Source of the DNA: Chromera velia
Lineage: Eukaryota > Sar > Chromeraceae
NCBI GenBank assembly: GCA_018398765.1
Contig: JAHBMJ010001218.1
Coordinates: 10,001 to 74,000 of the forward strand
Reading direction: 5' to 3'
Length of the DNA: 64,000 bases
Part shown: positions 27,011 through 37,589 of the stretch, piece by piece
Numbering within the stretch: position 1 is the stretch's first letter
Layout of the letters: each line of letters starts with the position of its first letter
Notes under the pieces: generated by a model
What the model was told of the DNA's origin: nothing
The model's input: the letters and a program-made list of their open reading frames with translations, nothing else
Database searches by the model: none
Program-made: the position numbers and the translations under genes

Positions 27011-27978
27011 GAACTCACTAAACGCTGGACCCATATGCGGTGAGCCTCTTCACAATATTTCAAAGCGAATACTATAGCATCCACAGCGACACACACTATA
27101 TATAGACAGTATTTTGCGTCCCAAATCCTCAAGTGGAGGTAGAAGGAAGTCGAGAAACCAGGTGTTGAAGAACGACAAGAGGGGCTAAGTAAAGAGAAAG
27201 AAGACGGGCAAAAAGAGGTTCCTGGAGATTAAATTAACCGTTTTTCCTCTTTGTTAAGCGTACTCAGTCGTGGTGTGGCTTACTCCTGACTCTGTAATTT
27301 TATGTAATTTTTAAAGGCGGCATGTCTTAACTTGTTACTAAGCTTGGTAACATAGTCAAACAACGGAGCAATTTAGAACAGCTTCACTTAGACGGTGTGC
27401 TTTATCGCCTTCCTTGAAAACTACACAGATGATCGAATCTACGTACAATTCCCCTCGTGTTTTTGCATATATATGTACCGATACATCAAGGTTAGATAAA
27501 AGGTGCATGTTCGCCATGCACGCGCGCTGTACATGCAGTTGCCGGAAAGCGCGGGTCCCGAAAGGCAAATGTAACCCGATTTATTGGTAATTCGACTTTT
27601 TTTTTTCCATAGGTGCGGCCAAGGGCCTTAACAGATACCATGGCCGGGGGCCACGGCATTCTGAATGCCTGTGTCCCGTCTACGAAGCAGACTGCTCTCG
27701 AAAGAATTTCACAAAGGCTATCTATGCATACATACATATATACACAGAGGCTTCTGACACCTGTGAGAAGATCTGCGCAGAGCCACGGAATTCCGAGGTT
27801 TAGCCGCTCTGCACGAAATTCGACTTGACAAAGCGTGAATACCCAATTAACAATTACCGGCGAGTGAGACGCGACAAGACGGCACGAGACGTCTGGCCAT
27901 CAGTCTCGCACGAGTAAGCCCGCTTTTGGAGCTGGAAGCAGGCCTGCGGATTGGAAAACCACCTGAGACGGCCAGAAG
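27011..27978. other. Upstream region of the methyltransferase gene
   Basis: No gene seen. The block CCGGGGGCCACGGCA (about 27645-27659) is nearly the reverse complement of CATGCCGTGGCCCCCAGG near 24669-24686, on the other side of the minisatellite, suggesting a shared dispersed element. The promoter of the gene starting at 27979 should lie near the 3' end of this stretch. Confidence 0.35.
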
Positions 27979-29041
27979 ATGCAGGCAGCCAACGGTTTCT
28001 ACACGCATGGCTACGCTCCTGTGGTCACGGCACACCACGGCAAACGCACGGCTGAGAAGTTCGCAGGCCATGTTGTGAAAATCTTGAAGAGAGGAGACGA
28101 GGTGCTTGACGTCGGCTGCGGGCCGGGATCGATCACGTCGGGGTTTTGTAAGTATGTGGGTCCGAAAGGCAGAATTGTGGGTGTGGATAGTTCTGAGAGT
28201 GTGCTTGAGGAAGCGCGTGCGAGACCTGAGGTCGTGAGTGGAGCGGCAGTGGTGGATTTCCGAAAAGGAGACGGCACTGCTTTGGACTTTCCCTCGAACT
28301 CTTTTGATGTAGTGCATGCGCATCAAGTGTTGCAACACGTCACCACTCCGGTTGAAATTTTGAAGGAAATGCGCCGAGTTGCAAGGGGTCCGGGGGGCGT
28401 GGTTGCAGTACGGGAGGTGGACTTCGGTACGTCGACCTTCTGTTCTCCACTTTCTTCTTTCCAGGGATTCAGACTCCGCTTGTACTTTTTCTCTCCCCCC
28501 TGTGTGTCTCTGCTCTTCATGTGTCCTCACCTTGATGCCCTCCTCCGATTTCACTTTTCCCGCCATGTTTTTTTGTTTTTCTTTATTTTCTGTCTATTGG
28601 TTTTTCCCCTTCCCTCTTCTGAACGAAATCCTGCATGCAGGCACCTGGACCTGGTACCCTGAGGACCCCGTCCTGGATGAGTACCTGAAGGTGTACAGGG
28701 CAGTCTGTGTCCACAATGGGGGACAGCCCTGTGCGGGGCGGCGCCTTCCCGCCTGGTTTCGGGAAGCCGGCTTTTCGCCTGAATTCCTCTCCGTTAGCAG
28801 CGATGCGGTGACGTACTTCGGGGCAGAGGAGTGTGCCTCTCTGGCGGAGACCTGGGCACGGCGCGTGTTGGAGAGCGGCATCGCGACAAAGGCTGTCGCG
28901 TACGGCCTGGCCTCTCAAGAAGACCTGCAACGATTCGCTGACGCATGGAGACGGTGGGGGGCAGCCCCGGACGCGCATGTGTTCTACATTGATACGTGCG
29001 TGACTGGGCGAGTAGAGGGAAGCTCGGAACGGGGCAAGTGA
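27979..29041 (+). CDS. Class I SAM-dependent methyltransferase, two exons
   Basis: Exon 1 is 27979-28426 and exon 2 is 28641-29041, joined G+GC in frame; the 214-bp intron ends CTGCATGCAG. The product is about 282 aa. Motif I is VLDVGCGPGSIT (about residues 43-54), the SAM-binding glycine loop. Motif II carries the acidic residue in IVGVDSSESVLEEA; a later FRKGDGTALDFPSNSFDVVHAHQVLQH matches motifs III-IV of the UbiE/COQ5-type Methyltransf_11 family. The C-terminal half (YPEDPVLDEYLKVY ... ETWARRVLESG) is the variable substrate-binding part and resembles family members that act on small molecules. The substrate cannot be told. The start at MQAANGFYTHGY precedes the fold by the usual distance. 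Confidence 0.88.
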
Positions 29042-29645
29042 TCGGAAATCGGCATTGAAAAAAGTACTGGGTGTCATCCAGGAGCGAGACAGCCTTTCGA
29101 CATCGGATGACCGATCCGCTGCTACAGCTGCTTCTTCTGGAGCTTTCTTTGCCTAGTTTCTTTGCAGAGGGTTTGGGGAGATTGATTTACTAAGCGGTGG
29201 ACAGACTTGGATGATTCTTTGAATGACGGAAACACTTGGTCAGATTGGTATTGCAGACTTTAGGGGCCGCATTTTTAAGGCTCTCATCCGAGAGCCCTCT
29301 CTCTGGCGTGTATGAACGGCTCTGGTTGATGCATTCACTTGCTGACTGTCAGTGACTGAGTCACGTGTGCGCTCCCACTCACTTAACCCCTCAGTGCTTG
29401 ATCACTCACCTTCCCCGTTACAGTATTTATCACTGGCGAAGAAGCTTACGCATGAGTGCTCTTGATCCCTTCCTACACCACACAAACAGTCCGAGTCATT
29501 GAGTCAATCATTCACTTACTGACTCAGGCTTCCTGACTCCCTCAGTAACCATAGCAATCACTCACTTCCCGATCAACTTCTTTTTAAAAAAATAAAATAT
29601 GAATTTTATGTTAGGTCTATTTATGCATGCATGAGGTCTCAATTG
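29042..29645. other. Spacer between methyltransferase and retroelement
   Basis: Non-coding. Contains a motif GGGGCCGCATTTTT (about 29262-29275) shared in part with the element at 43584-43814, directly followed by a perfect 7-bp hairpin GGCTCTC-ATCC-GAGAGCC (about 29277-29294). This is where a 5' LTR of the copia element should lie, but no long match to its 3' end was found. Confidence 0.4.
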
Positions 29646-29769
29646 CTAGTCAAACATCTCGTGGTGCCGGCTCCCGCTTTCTTCCTCTGATTCTTTGAGA
29701 AAGCGTCCTTTCTTTTCCCGGGTCGAACGGCTTTCTTCTTGTCCGTTTGCCTTCTCCTTAGCTTCTGCA

Positions 29770-31728
29770 ATGGAGCAAACTCCAGTGATTGAACGATCTC
29801 TGTCCGGTCCTCCTGCACCTGGCTCTGAGCTCGCTTCTGCTTTGTCTCCTCCTGATGCAGCAGATCACGCTCTGCCAGTGGTTAGAGTCGAGGAGCACAT
29901 CGAAGTGTCTCCACCTGATGTCTCTGGTGCCTCTGGTCAGGCTGGGCAGGGTGATCCACCTCCTCTTGTGCCTCCAGTGTCCGACCTTCCACACCCGGTA
30001 GCTGAGGCGTCCTCAGGTGATGGTCCCCCTGCACCTCTTCCCGCTCTTCCGTACCCCTACTCGGCTTTGCCGACGGGGCACCAGGCCACTTACTACCCCA
30101 TCGGAACTCCTGGTCCAGGTTTTCCTGGATTTGCTCCTCCACAGGTGACTCCTGTCCCTCCTGCCTCAGGCTTCTTCCCTTCTGCAGGCCCGTACGCGAC
30201 TCCTGTGCCGCAGTCCGTACACCATTATTGGCCTCTCTGGCAGAACGTTCCGTCTCCCTCTCCTCCTATACCACCTGCGCAGCAGCAGCCACCCTGGTAG
30301 CCTTTCCCCGTTCCTTCCCCCGGTCACTCTGTTCAAGTTGTGACCCGCTGGAATGAGTTGGCGAAAAAGGCGATTGACCAGTTGGCGATTTTTTCGGGCA
30401 CCCCCCAGGAGGACGTGGAACTGTGGAAAGAGAGCTTCCACGAGGTGGTGGATGAAGTCCGCTCGTTGGATGGTCCCCATGCACACGGTCCCCAAGACTT
30501 ATCTGGCATCATCCGTCAGAAGGTCTTTTCAGGGGTGCGAGAGGTCGTCCGTTCTCACACTGTGCAGGCTGACCAGATCTACGACCCTTCATGGCTGCTT
30601 GACACCTTTGACAGCCTCTACCTCGGTCCGTACGAGTTCCGTGTCCAGAAACGCTGGCATGCCATCAAGGCACTTTGTCCTCTCGCCAGTGAGTCTGTCG
30701 ACACCTACTTTGCCCGAGCAGCCAAAGTCTTTGGCCGTCTCCGTCGACTCGTTCCAGCGATGGTGTTTGGGTCTGAGCCCTTTGTCCCCTTCGAGTACAG
30801 CATCCTCCTGGAGTCACTTCCTGCTGAAGGAGGCGCTCATCGGTACGTCCTCGCACACCTGCAGGATTACACCCCCATGGGCCTTCGTGACTGCCTGCGC
30901 CGCTACGAACAACAGCTTGGAACACCGACTCCCTCTGCTATGATCTGGTTCTCGAGTGCACCTCCCTCCAGGTCATCTTCTACTCCCGAGCCCAACCACC
31001 CCAAGTACATCTACTGCGGGGTCGCTCACCCATGGAGGAAGCATGTGAAGTGCATCGCTTGCGGTGCCTCACCTCATGCTGATCGCTCTACTTGCCCAGC
31101 GATCGCTCACGTTTGCGGTTGTGGCAAGCAGGGGCACCTTGATACCATGTATCCCTCCAAGCTCCGTGCCTCCAAGAAAGCCGCCAACGTTCACTGCGCG
31201 ACCGTCTCTTTTGCCTCTGCTGCCGTTATCTCCCCCGATTTGGTACATGGCCCTCATTTTGGCAAGGACGATGGGGCAACTGTTGAGGCCGTCGGTGAGC
31301 TCTACCTCGAAAAGGTCTCCGCCTCCATCACTTACACCGTGAAGGTACTCAACACTCCAGTCCCTGTACGGACTGCTGGTCGCAACGACTCCTTTGAGGC
31401 TTCCGGAGCCGTTGTCTACGCCACCCACTCTGTTACGCTTGATGACGTTATCTTCGGTGACCGCCTTGAGTCCATTACCTTCCTCATCCTTCCACAGTCT
31501 TCGATCCCTTTCCTCTTCTCGAAAGCCCTTGCCCAACGGCTCTCTGTGAAGATGGATTACCAAGATAATGTCATGGTGATCCCATCACCCTCTGGGCCTG
31601 ATGTCACCTTGATATGGATCGACCTCGGGGAGTATTACGGCCTCCTTCTCGTCCAAGATGACGATTTCCTACCTTCGTTAGTGGGCTCAGATGAGTCCGA
31701 TAACGAGCATCCCGCCCATGGAGGATGA
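29770..31728 (+). pseudogene. gag: Gag-like ORF with zinc knuckles, in-frame TAG
   Basis: One frame runs from ATG 29770 to the stop at 31726-31728, interrupted once by TAG at 30298-30300. The first 175 codons are Pro/Ser/Ala-rich. The main part (from about 30340) is helical, as in copia capsids (WHAIKALCPLASESVDTYF). Two Cys/His clusters follow near 31048-31140: CIACGASPHADRSTC and CGCGKQGHL, zinc-knuckle-like. A retropepsin-like region after the knuckles is weak: the expected D-[ST]-G is not visible, only VRTAGRNDS. The 3' end overlaps the pol frame by about 38 nt in another frame, which suggests expression by frameshifting when intact. Confidence 0.65.
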
Positions 31729-33686
31729 TCCCAATGAGTTGGAGGATGAGATCGATAACTCTGCCTCCTTCCGTCCTCTTCCTTTTGCCATGTGTACGAC
31801 CACCTCTCCCACCACCACCCCTGCTCTACACTCGCCTCCAGAGGGCATTGCTGGTGTCGGGGTTCCTGTGTCTACGGGAGAGGCACCTGAGGGAGTGCGT
31901 GTTTGTGTGTCTGGAGGAGAGACACTTGAGGGCGTGTGCATATCTGTGTTTCCGAAGGAGGCGTCTGTCCCCTCTGGAGAGGGAGTTGAGGGATTGAAGG
32001 AGCCAGCACGTCCAAGCAGGCTCGCAGGCGGGGCGTCCACTACAGCGCAGGATTCTGTGAAAGCAACCAATGGCGGTGATGTCCCTTCTCTTTCTGTTTC
32101 TTTTTCTGACGACCGCGATTCTCTCCCCTCTGAATCTCTCTCTGTCGATGAATCTGAACCTTCTCTCTCTGAGTTCGAGTTTTCTCAACTCACGTTTACG
32201 ATTCAACTCAAACAGACAGGCACAGTCAAGATTTTTACTGCTTCTGATTTTTGGGATTTGGTTTGCGGGGTTTATTACGAGTGTGCACATGCGGGCATGA
32301 AAGAAGTGATGGCTCAACTCCTCTTTCATTTCTCTTTCGAACTCCTACTCACTACCATTCGAGCGTGTGTCGCTCGTGTTCTCTCTTTTTGCCCTGAGTG
32401 TCCGCAGGTGAAGGGCCTGGTTGGTTTTTCCATCCCTGGTGTCTCCTTCACCAAGGGGGCATACGTAGGGGCGAGGCTGCACCTCGACAGCCTATATTTG
32501 GGGGCATCTGACTGCGGTCCGACTCATCAACTCACGGTGCTGGAGGATTTCCTCCCTTATGGCCTTGCCCCTCGCTTTGCTGCTCACCCCAACAGCCACT
32601 TTCCTTGAAAATGTATGGTTCCCTCGTTTTGGGGTCCCAGAGGAGATCTGATGCGACCAGAGGTCTGAGTTTGCAAACGCCCCCCTCATTAAGCTCTCCA
32701 AGCGTCGGGGCTTCCGTCTCTCATTCGCGCCCTCCGGCTACAAGGACGGCAACTCCTTATCCGAACGTTGGCAGAGAGAGGTGCTTGCCTCCGTCCGCTC
32801 TTTCCTCCTCGAGCGTCAGCTCCCCGGCAGCTCATGGCCTGAGATCCACGATGAGGCGACTCGACGTTTGAACAACCGAATGTCAGTGCAAGGGGGGGGT
32901 TCTCGTCACACCACCGCTGCCCTCCCTGGTTCGCTGTCTTGTGTTCACCGTATTTTCCCCTCTGCCCGCCCTCCCCGCCCGTCTGCTTTGTGGACTTATT
33001 GTGTGGGAGACATTGTTATGTACAACCGGGGCGCCTCTGGAGGGGGGGGTCGATCAGGTCAAGATCACAAGTGTGGCCCCGTTTGGGCCCCCTATCGCAT
33101 TGTCTCCGTTGAGAACGAACACTTCTACGAAATTGTAGCCACCGATGAGTCCCTCCGCCCCCAATGGACCACCGCATCGCCTCACCAGCTCCATCCAGCC
33201 GTCCGCCCTGTCCCATCTGGCATTATACGCACACAACCCAATCCCCAAGGTGCTACTCTGGCCGAATGCGCAGGGTGGAGAGATTCCGCCTCGCTTCCTT
33301 CCTCCGCTGATGCTGTTCTGACTCTGCTTCAGGAACAGGAGGCAGCAGCCTTTGTCCCCCTCTTTGGTCCCGACCCAATGACTGAGTCCCCCCTCGACAT
33401 CGTGACGACCCCTGCCCCTTTGCCCCCTGCTGACTTGCCTGCTGTCCATGCAACAGACCCGTCTCTGTCCTCGCAGCCCACTCAGCAGCCGATCCCCGAG
33501 TCTGCCCCGCCGGCAACTCCCCCTCTCACCTCTCCTTTCCCCGTCACGCCTGCCCCGCTGCAGCCAGGCACGATGGTGATTGGTCGTTCCCCCGAGCATT
33601 CACTCCTGTGGGTAGGAGAAATCCTTAGTGTCCTGCCGAGTGATGGAGCAACAGAGGGTGATGTCCGGTATGAGGTCCATGCATAG
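31691..33686 (+). pseudogene. Integrase region of copia pol, broken
   Basis: The first part (31691-32608) has a long acidic, Ser/Thr-rich lead, then a zinc-binding-like FCPECPQVKG and LHLDSLYL, which carries the first catalytic Asp. A one-base frameshift near 32600 moves coding to the frame that reads WFPRFGVPE, then a TGA at 32652 just before CDQRSEF (second Asp), then SLSERWQREVL with the catalytic Glu. A C-terminal SH3-like part (CGPVWAPYRIVSVENEHFYE) follows, then a Pro-rich tail to TAG at 33684. The DDE residues survive but the enzyme cannot be made as it stands. Confidence 0.65.
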
Positions 33687-35735
33687 AGTTCCCACCAGCG
33701 ATGTGCTCTGTCCCGCAGGCAGTGGGCACCGGGCTACTATTCCTCGGGAGGGGGGTATGTTTCGTACGATAAGCGTGCTTCCAAGCGTGCGGCAGAGATT
33801 GTTGAACTGTCGCACGGTCAGATCGCGGCAGCAGGCTTCGAGATGGAGCGTTCGCGAGGCAATCGCGGGTCTCGTCTTCCCCCTTCTCTCTGCTCTCATT
33901 TTGCCTCTGGCTCGGATGGGTGTCATTTCTATGAGTATCCAGGTGCTCGTTTGTCTGACCCTTCTGTCGCATCTGCTGTTGCTTTTCTTGCTTCTATTGA
34001 TCTGTCAGTGTGTGCAACCACGCACCGACCAGTGAGTTTGAAACATCTGTGTCCTGCTTCCCGTCAGCTTGTCTGTTTCGCAGACCAGAAGGAGGATCAG
34101 GGATGGATCGATCGGGAGGTCTATATCAGGACTCCGATCTCTGAGGTCCCGAGGAACGTTCCTCGCGTCCCTCTCCTCCGTGTGTGTACCGAGAAGCTTC
34201 AGGACGATGGCACGCGCAAGTTCAAGACGCGCACCGTCATCAACGGCAAGCAGGTCCCTCGGGAGGGTTTGAGCGTTGCCATCCGACTCTGCCCCCCCGA
34301 AGCTGTGCGCATTGTCCTGCAGATTGCATTGGACGCTTGCAAGTGTCGAGGCGTCGACCTTTCCCTTCAGAAGGCCGATGTCGTGCAGGCGTACCTACAA
34401 GCCCCGTTGCCTCCTGATCGCCCCCCCCTCGCTGCCATCCCCCCTTCCGACCACCCAGACCATAGGCAGTTTCTCTGGGTCCTTCGTAAGGCCGTCTATG
34501 GCTTGCCCGACGCAGGCAAGGTCTTCAAGGATTTTTTTACCTCCGTCCTCCGCTCCTTTGGATGGGAGCCAACGCTCTTTCCGGGCGTGTGGGTGTTGCG
34601 TAGTGCCGATGGTGAGCTTCGTGCTCTTCTGGCCACCTACTGTGACGACCTGCTCATTCTGGGCATCAGAGAGGATGCGGCAGCTACCATCGACCCCCTC
34701 AAGGACATCATGACGTGCGGCGATTACACCGATCTCTCAAAGAGTTGTTTTGTTGGTGTACAGTTCGATGTCTCCACCACCGGCGTATTCTGCCACCAAC
34801 ATGACTACGTCGCCTCCCTTGTCCTCCCTCCTGATCTGGCCGGCTTTGACCGACGTGCAGACAAGCCTCTCCCTGTCGGGTCTACGCATGAGGACGACAC
34901 CTCTCCTCTGCTGTCTGCCGCAGGTGTGAAGGTCTTCCGAACCCTGTTCGGGCAGGTAGGCTATGTGACGAGCTGCACACAGCCAGATGTCGTTCTCACG
35001 CACTCGTACCTGTCACGTTTTCTGGCGTCTCCAACCGAGAGGGCTCTTCGTCTTCTCCTCCAAATGGTGTGCTACCTCCGTTCACACCCATCTCTTGGGA
35101 TCCACGTCCGTCCTTCCTCCGATCCGACTAAACTGACTGCCATCGAGCATGGGGACTCATCGTTTGGCAACGCCGCCTCCCCACATCCTTAGACGGGCTG
35201 GGTTGTTTTTATCAACAACTCACCTCTCATTTGGAAAAGCAGGAGGCAGTCCCGCGTAGCAAGATCAACTACAAGAGCAGAGGTGCTCGCCCTCGAGGAA
35301 GACATCGACGCCGCGCTGCATTTTGCGAACTGCACCACCCCCTTCTACTCTAACATCCGTGTTGGAATTGGCTGCAATGCAGCGAACGTTTTGTTTCTGC
35401 TGTTGTCTGGCGCCTCTTCTTCTGCCGAGCATGCCCTCCTCCCCATTATCTAGGAGATGCAGGACAAGGCTTGTGTCATTCCCCTCCAGGCTGCCACTGA
35501 CTTGGTTGAGCAACATAGGATTGGCATCTTCAAGATCCCCACCGATTCCAACCTCTCTGACCCCCTCACGAAGGCGCTCAACCTTGGTGTTCTGACTGAT
35601 CTCATGAGTCCCTCTCCCTCTCTTTCTCTGGTGTTTGGGAGCGAGATTGTGTTTTCTCTTCCTCCTCTTACTCTGCGTGACCACCCGACGATGGAGAAGG
35701 AAAAAAGGGGGGATGGGGAGGAGCCGACCGCATGA
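33687..35735 (+). pseudogene. Reverse transcriptase and RNase H of copia pol
   Basis: Same frame as the integrase 3' part. RVT_2 signatures: KTRTVINGKQ, DLSLQKADVVQAYLQAPL (first catalytic Asp region), WVLRKAVYGLPDAGKVF, and TYCDDLLILG, the copia form of the YxDD catalytic box. RNase H signatures: EHGDSSFGN, WKSRRQSRVARSTTRAEVLAL, and TDSNLSDPLTK near the end. In-frame TAG codons at 35190-35192 and 35451-35453 split RNase H into three pieces. The ATG at 33843 is internal; coding resemblance starts about 90 bp earlier (SYDKRASKRAAEIVEL). Confidence 0.8.
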
Positions 35736-36375
35736 GAGCGTTTTGTTTGTTTCCCAGTTTTGTCAGCTACCGCTGTAGAAAGAAAAAGCCACGTAATGTT
35801 CCAGAAGCATGCTGCTCCTGTTCTTTGCTTGTCAATGCGCACTTCTTTTCTCTCTTTCCGTTTGGTAAGGGGCGCATGCCGAGCGAATTGATTTTTAAAG
35901 CGCGTAAGTCCCCATCCGGATCCTTAAATACTGTGCGCGCCATCATTGTTTCGGCTCGCTTCACGCATGATATTCATCTTTCCATGCGCTTCTCTCTCTT
36001 TGACTGATCCTGGCTCGCCTCTCCTGTCAGTGATTGCACGTTGAGTGACGCACGCTGAGTCCCGATTGTTTATGCAAGTGATTGCCATCTCTGGAACTCT
36101 TTCACTTCTTGTTTGGGGCTTTCCGGGGTTCTCGCACGCAAAGACTCCGTCAGGCGTCTCCTCTCGCATGCATTTTGACTCATAAAATTTCTCATTGTTT
36201 CATCTCGATCGATTGCTAGAATTGAACGTTTTTTCCTCTGGGAGTGGCTCTCTGCTTGCCACTCTGTAACGACTTTCTCTGGAATAAGGACCTACGGATC
36301 GATTTCATCGTGAGTCTTTATTTCTGTCTTTGTGTATAGCTAGATTTTCATTCTTATAGTCTAGCAAACATCTCG
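35691..36375 (+). repeat. Polypurine tract and candidate 3' LTR
   Basis: A purine tract (GATGGAGAAGGAAAAAAGGG and onward, to about 35726) precedes about 640 bp of non-coding sequence ending in the CTAGCAAACATCTCG phrase. This fits a polypurine tract and a 3' LTR, though without a matching 5' LTR the boundaries are inferred. Confidence 0.45.
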
Positions 36376-36382
36376 CACGCAA

Positions 36383-36877
36383 GTGATCAATGCTTCAGCA
36401 AACCTACTAGATGCGCTAGAAGAAAGTTTAATAGATAATGCCTCAGTAGACCTAAATGAGCCTTTTCCTAATATAAAAGTAGAACGTGGCCTCCAAGCCG
36501 CAGGCATTATAAATTGCATGCAGATCCTAGTGCATGTAGGTGGATGGTGGTTATGGGCTCTTGAAGCTCCAAGTGTGATCCACCGCTGTCTGTTTCCTTC
36601 CGCCGTCCCTCTTCAATATGAACGGCTCTTAGAACGCATCACCGAGTCCCGTCTGGAGGTCTGTGTGCAGACTGCAGTCCTGGCACAGCTTCTGAAAAAC
36701 ATAGACTTCGATTCCATTGCCACGTTTGTACCTTTTTCAATACTAGCGCAACTTTGCAGCCTTTTAAAACTAACACGTGATGCGCACCACATTTTTGAAA
36801 TGGGGGGGACCCTCAAGTCTCTCTTGCGGAATAAAAACGCCGACATCCTGTGTTTTGATCGACGGGTCGCTGCGTAA
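36383..36877 (+). CDS. Unknown 164-codon ORF at the edge of the virus-like island
   Basis: Open frame starting MINASANLLDALEESL. The product would be helical, with regularly spaced Leu (for example FVPFSILAQLCSLLKLTRDAHHIF). Codon use differs from the copia element: fewer GC-ending codons, as in the other ORFs up to about 45 kb. No family was recognised. It ends shortly before the left arm of the inverted-repeat element, so it may be truncated. The 5' end directly abuts the copia 3' end. Confidence 0.35.
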   Translation: MINASANLLDALEESLIDNASVDLNEPFPNIKVERGLQAAGIINCMQILVHVGGWWLWALEAPSVIHRCLFPSAVPLQYERLLERITESRLEVCVQTAVLAQLLKNIDFDSIATFVPFSILAQLCSLLKLTRDAHHIFEMGGTLKSLLRNKNADILCFDRRVAA

Positions 36878-36980
36878 AGCTACAAGCTCCTCTCCTACCT
36901 CTCCTAGCTCTTTGACTGCTTCCTTCTCTGGTGGTTCAGTGCAAGACTCAGTGCACTACCGCTGTAGAGAAGGAAATCCC

Positions 36981-37556
36981 CGTAAAGCTACAGAGATTCA
37001 CGCCAGAAATAATGGCGGCGATGGCTTCATAGTGCCCCGACGATAGCCGCTTTCCCGGGCCGCGTAAACTTTGACTTTCCGGGGCCGCATGTTGTGCTAG
37101 GTGGCGCTGGTCGGGAGACTAGCAACCAAAAGGGCCTAGACTCATGCCACCTTGGTCGATCACATCAAGATATTCTGACAAAAGGGAGATTCACTCACTA
37201 GCTCGTCCATCTACACAAAGAAATCATCGTAACACCTAGACTGATCTGAGGTGAGACGTTTGAAGGAATGCATAGATCAAGGTCGAGTATCAAAAGAAGT
37301 GAGTGAGAGACCGGGAGGTCGCTCATTGAACCATAATGCAAGCTTTCAATCAGAAAGGGGAAGCATGATCAGATCTACACGAATGTATGCGCACAATTAA
37401 TCGACGATTTGAGACCGTGCTTAGATCTCAAAGGCTGTTGCATAACATGCGGCCCCGGAAAGTTAAAGTTTAGGCGGCCCGGGAAAGCGGCTATCGTCGA
37501 GGCACTATGAAGCCATCGCCACCATTATTTCTGGCGTGAATCTCTGTAGCTTTACG
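36981..37556. mobile_element. 576-bp element with 113-bp inverted repeats
   Basis: The left arm 36981-37093 and right arm 37444-37556 are near-perfect inverted copies (outer end CGTAAAGCTACAGAGATTCA; inner end CTTTCCGGGGCCGCATG). They differ at only a few positions, so insertion or gene conversion was recent. The roughly 350-bp core has no coding capacity. No target-site duplication is evident. It could be a MITE, a foldback element, or the fused terminal inverted repeats of a larger element. Confidence 0.7.
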
Positions 37557-37589
37557 TGCTAAGCATCTTCATAATTTAGCGTTGTACAT

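Larger units (their letters stand above)
29646..36375 (+). mobile_element. Decayed Ty1/copia-type retrotransposon
   Basis: The order gag-like with zinc knuckles, integrase, reverse transcriptase, RNase H is that of Ty1/copia (Pseudoviridae-like) elements. The ends are marked by a short shared phrase, CTAGTCAAACATCTCG at 29646-29661 and CTAGCAAACATCTCG at 36361-36375, followed on the left by a possible primer-binding site TGGTGCCGGCTC. A polypurine tract lies near 35691-35725. A full 5' LTR was not found, so it is truncated or too diverged. The frame is nearly continuous, with about five in-frame stops and one frameshift. Confidence 0.8.

Noticed and set aside
26347-27043. Overlapping open frames of 120-165 codons
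   Set aside because: They read through the minisatellite units in several frames; repeats, not genes.
28379-29041. A longer plus-strand frame through the methyltransferase intron
   Set aside because: The 5' part is out of frame with the SAM-binding motifs; the GT-AG intron 28427-28640 gives a coherent protein.
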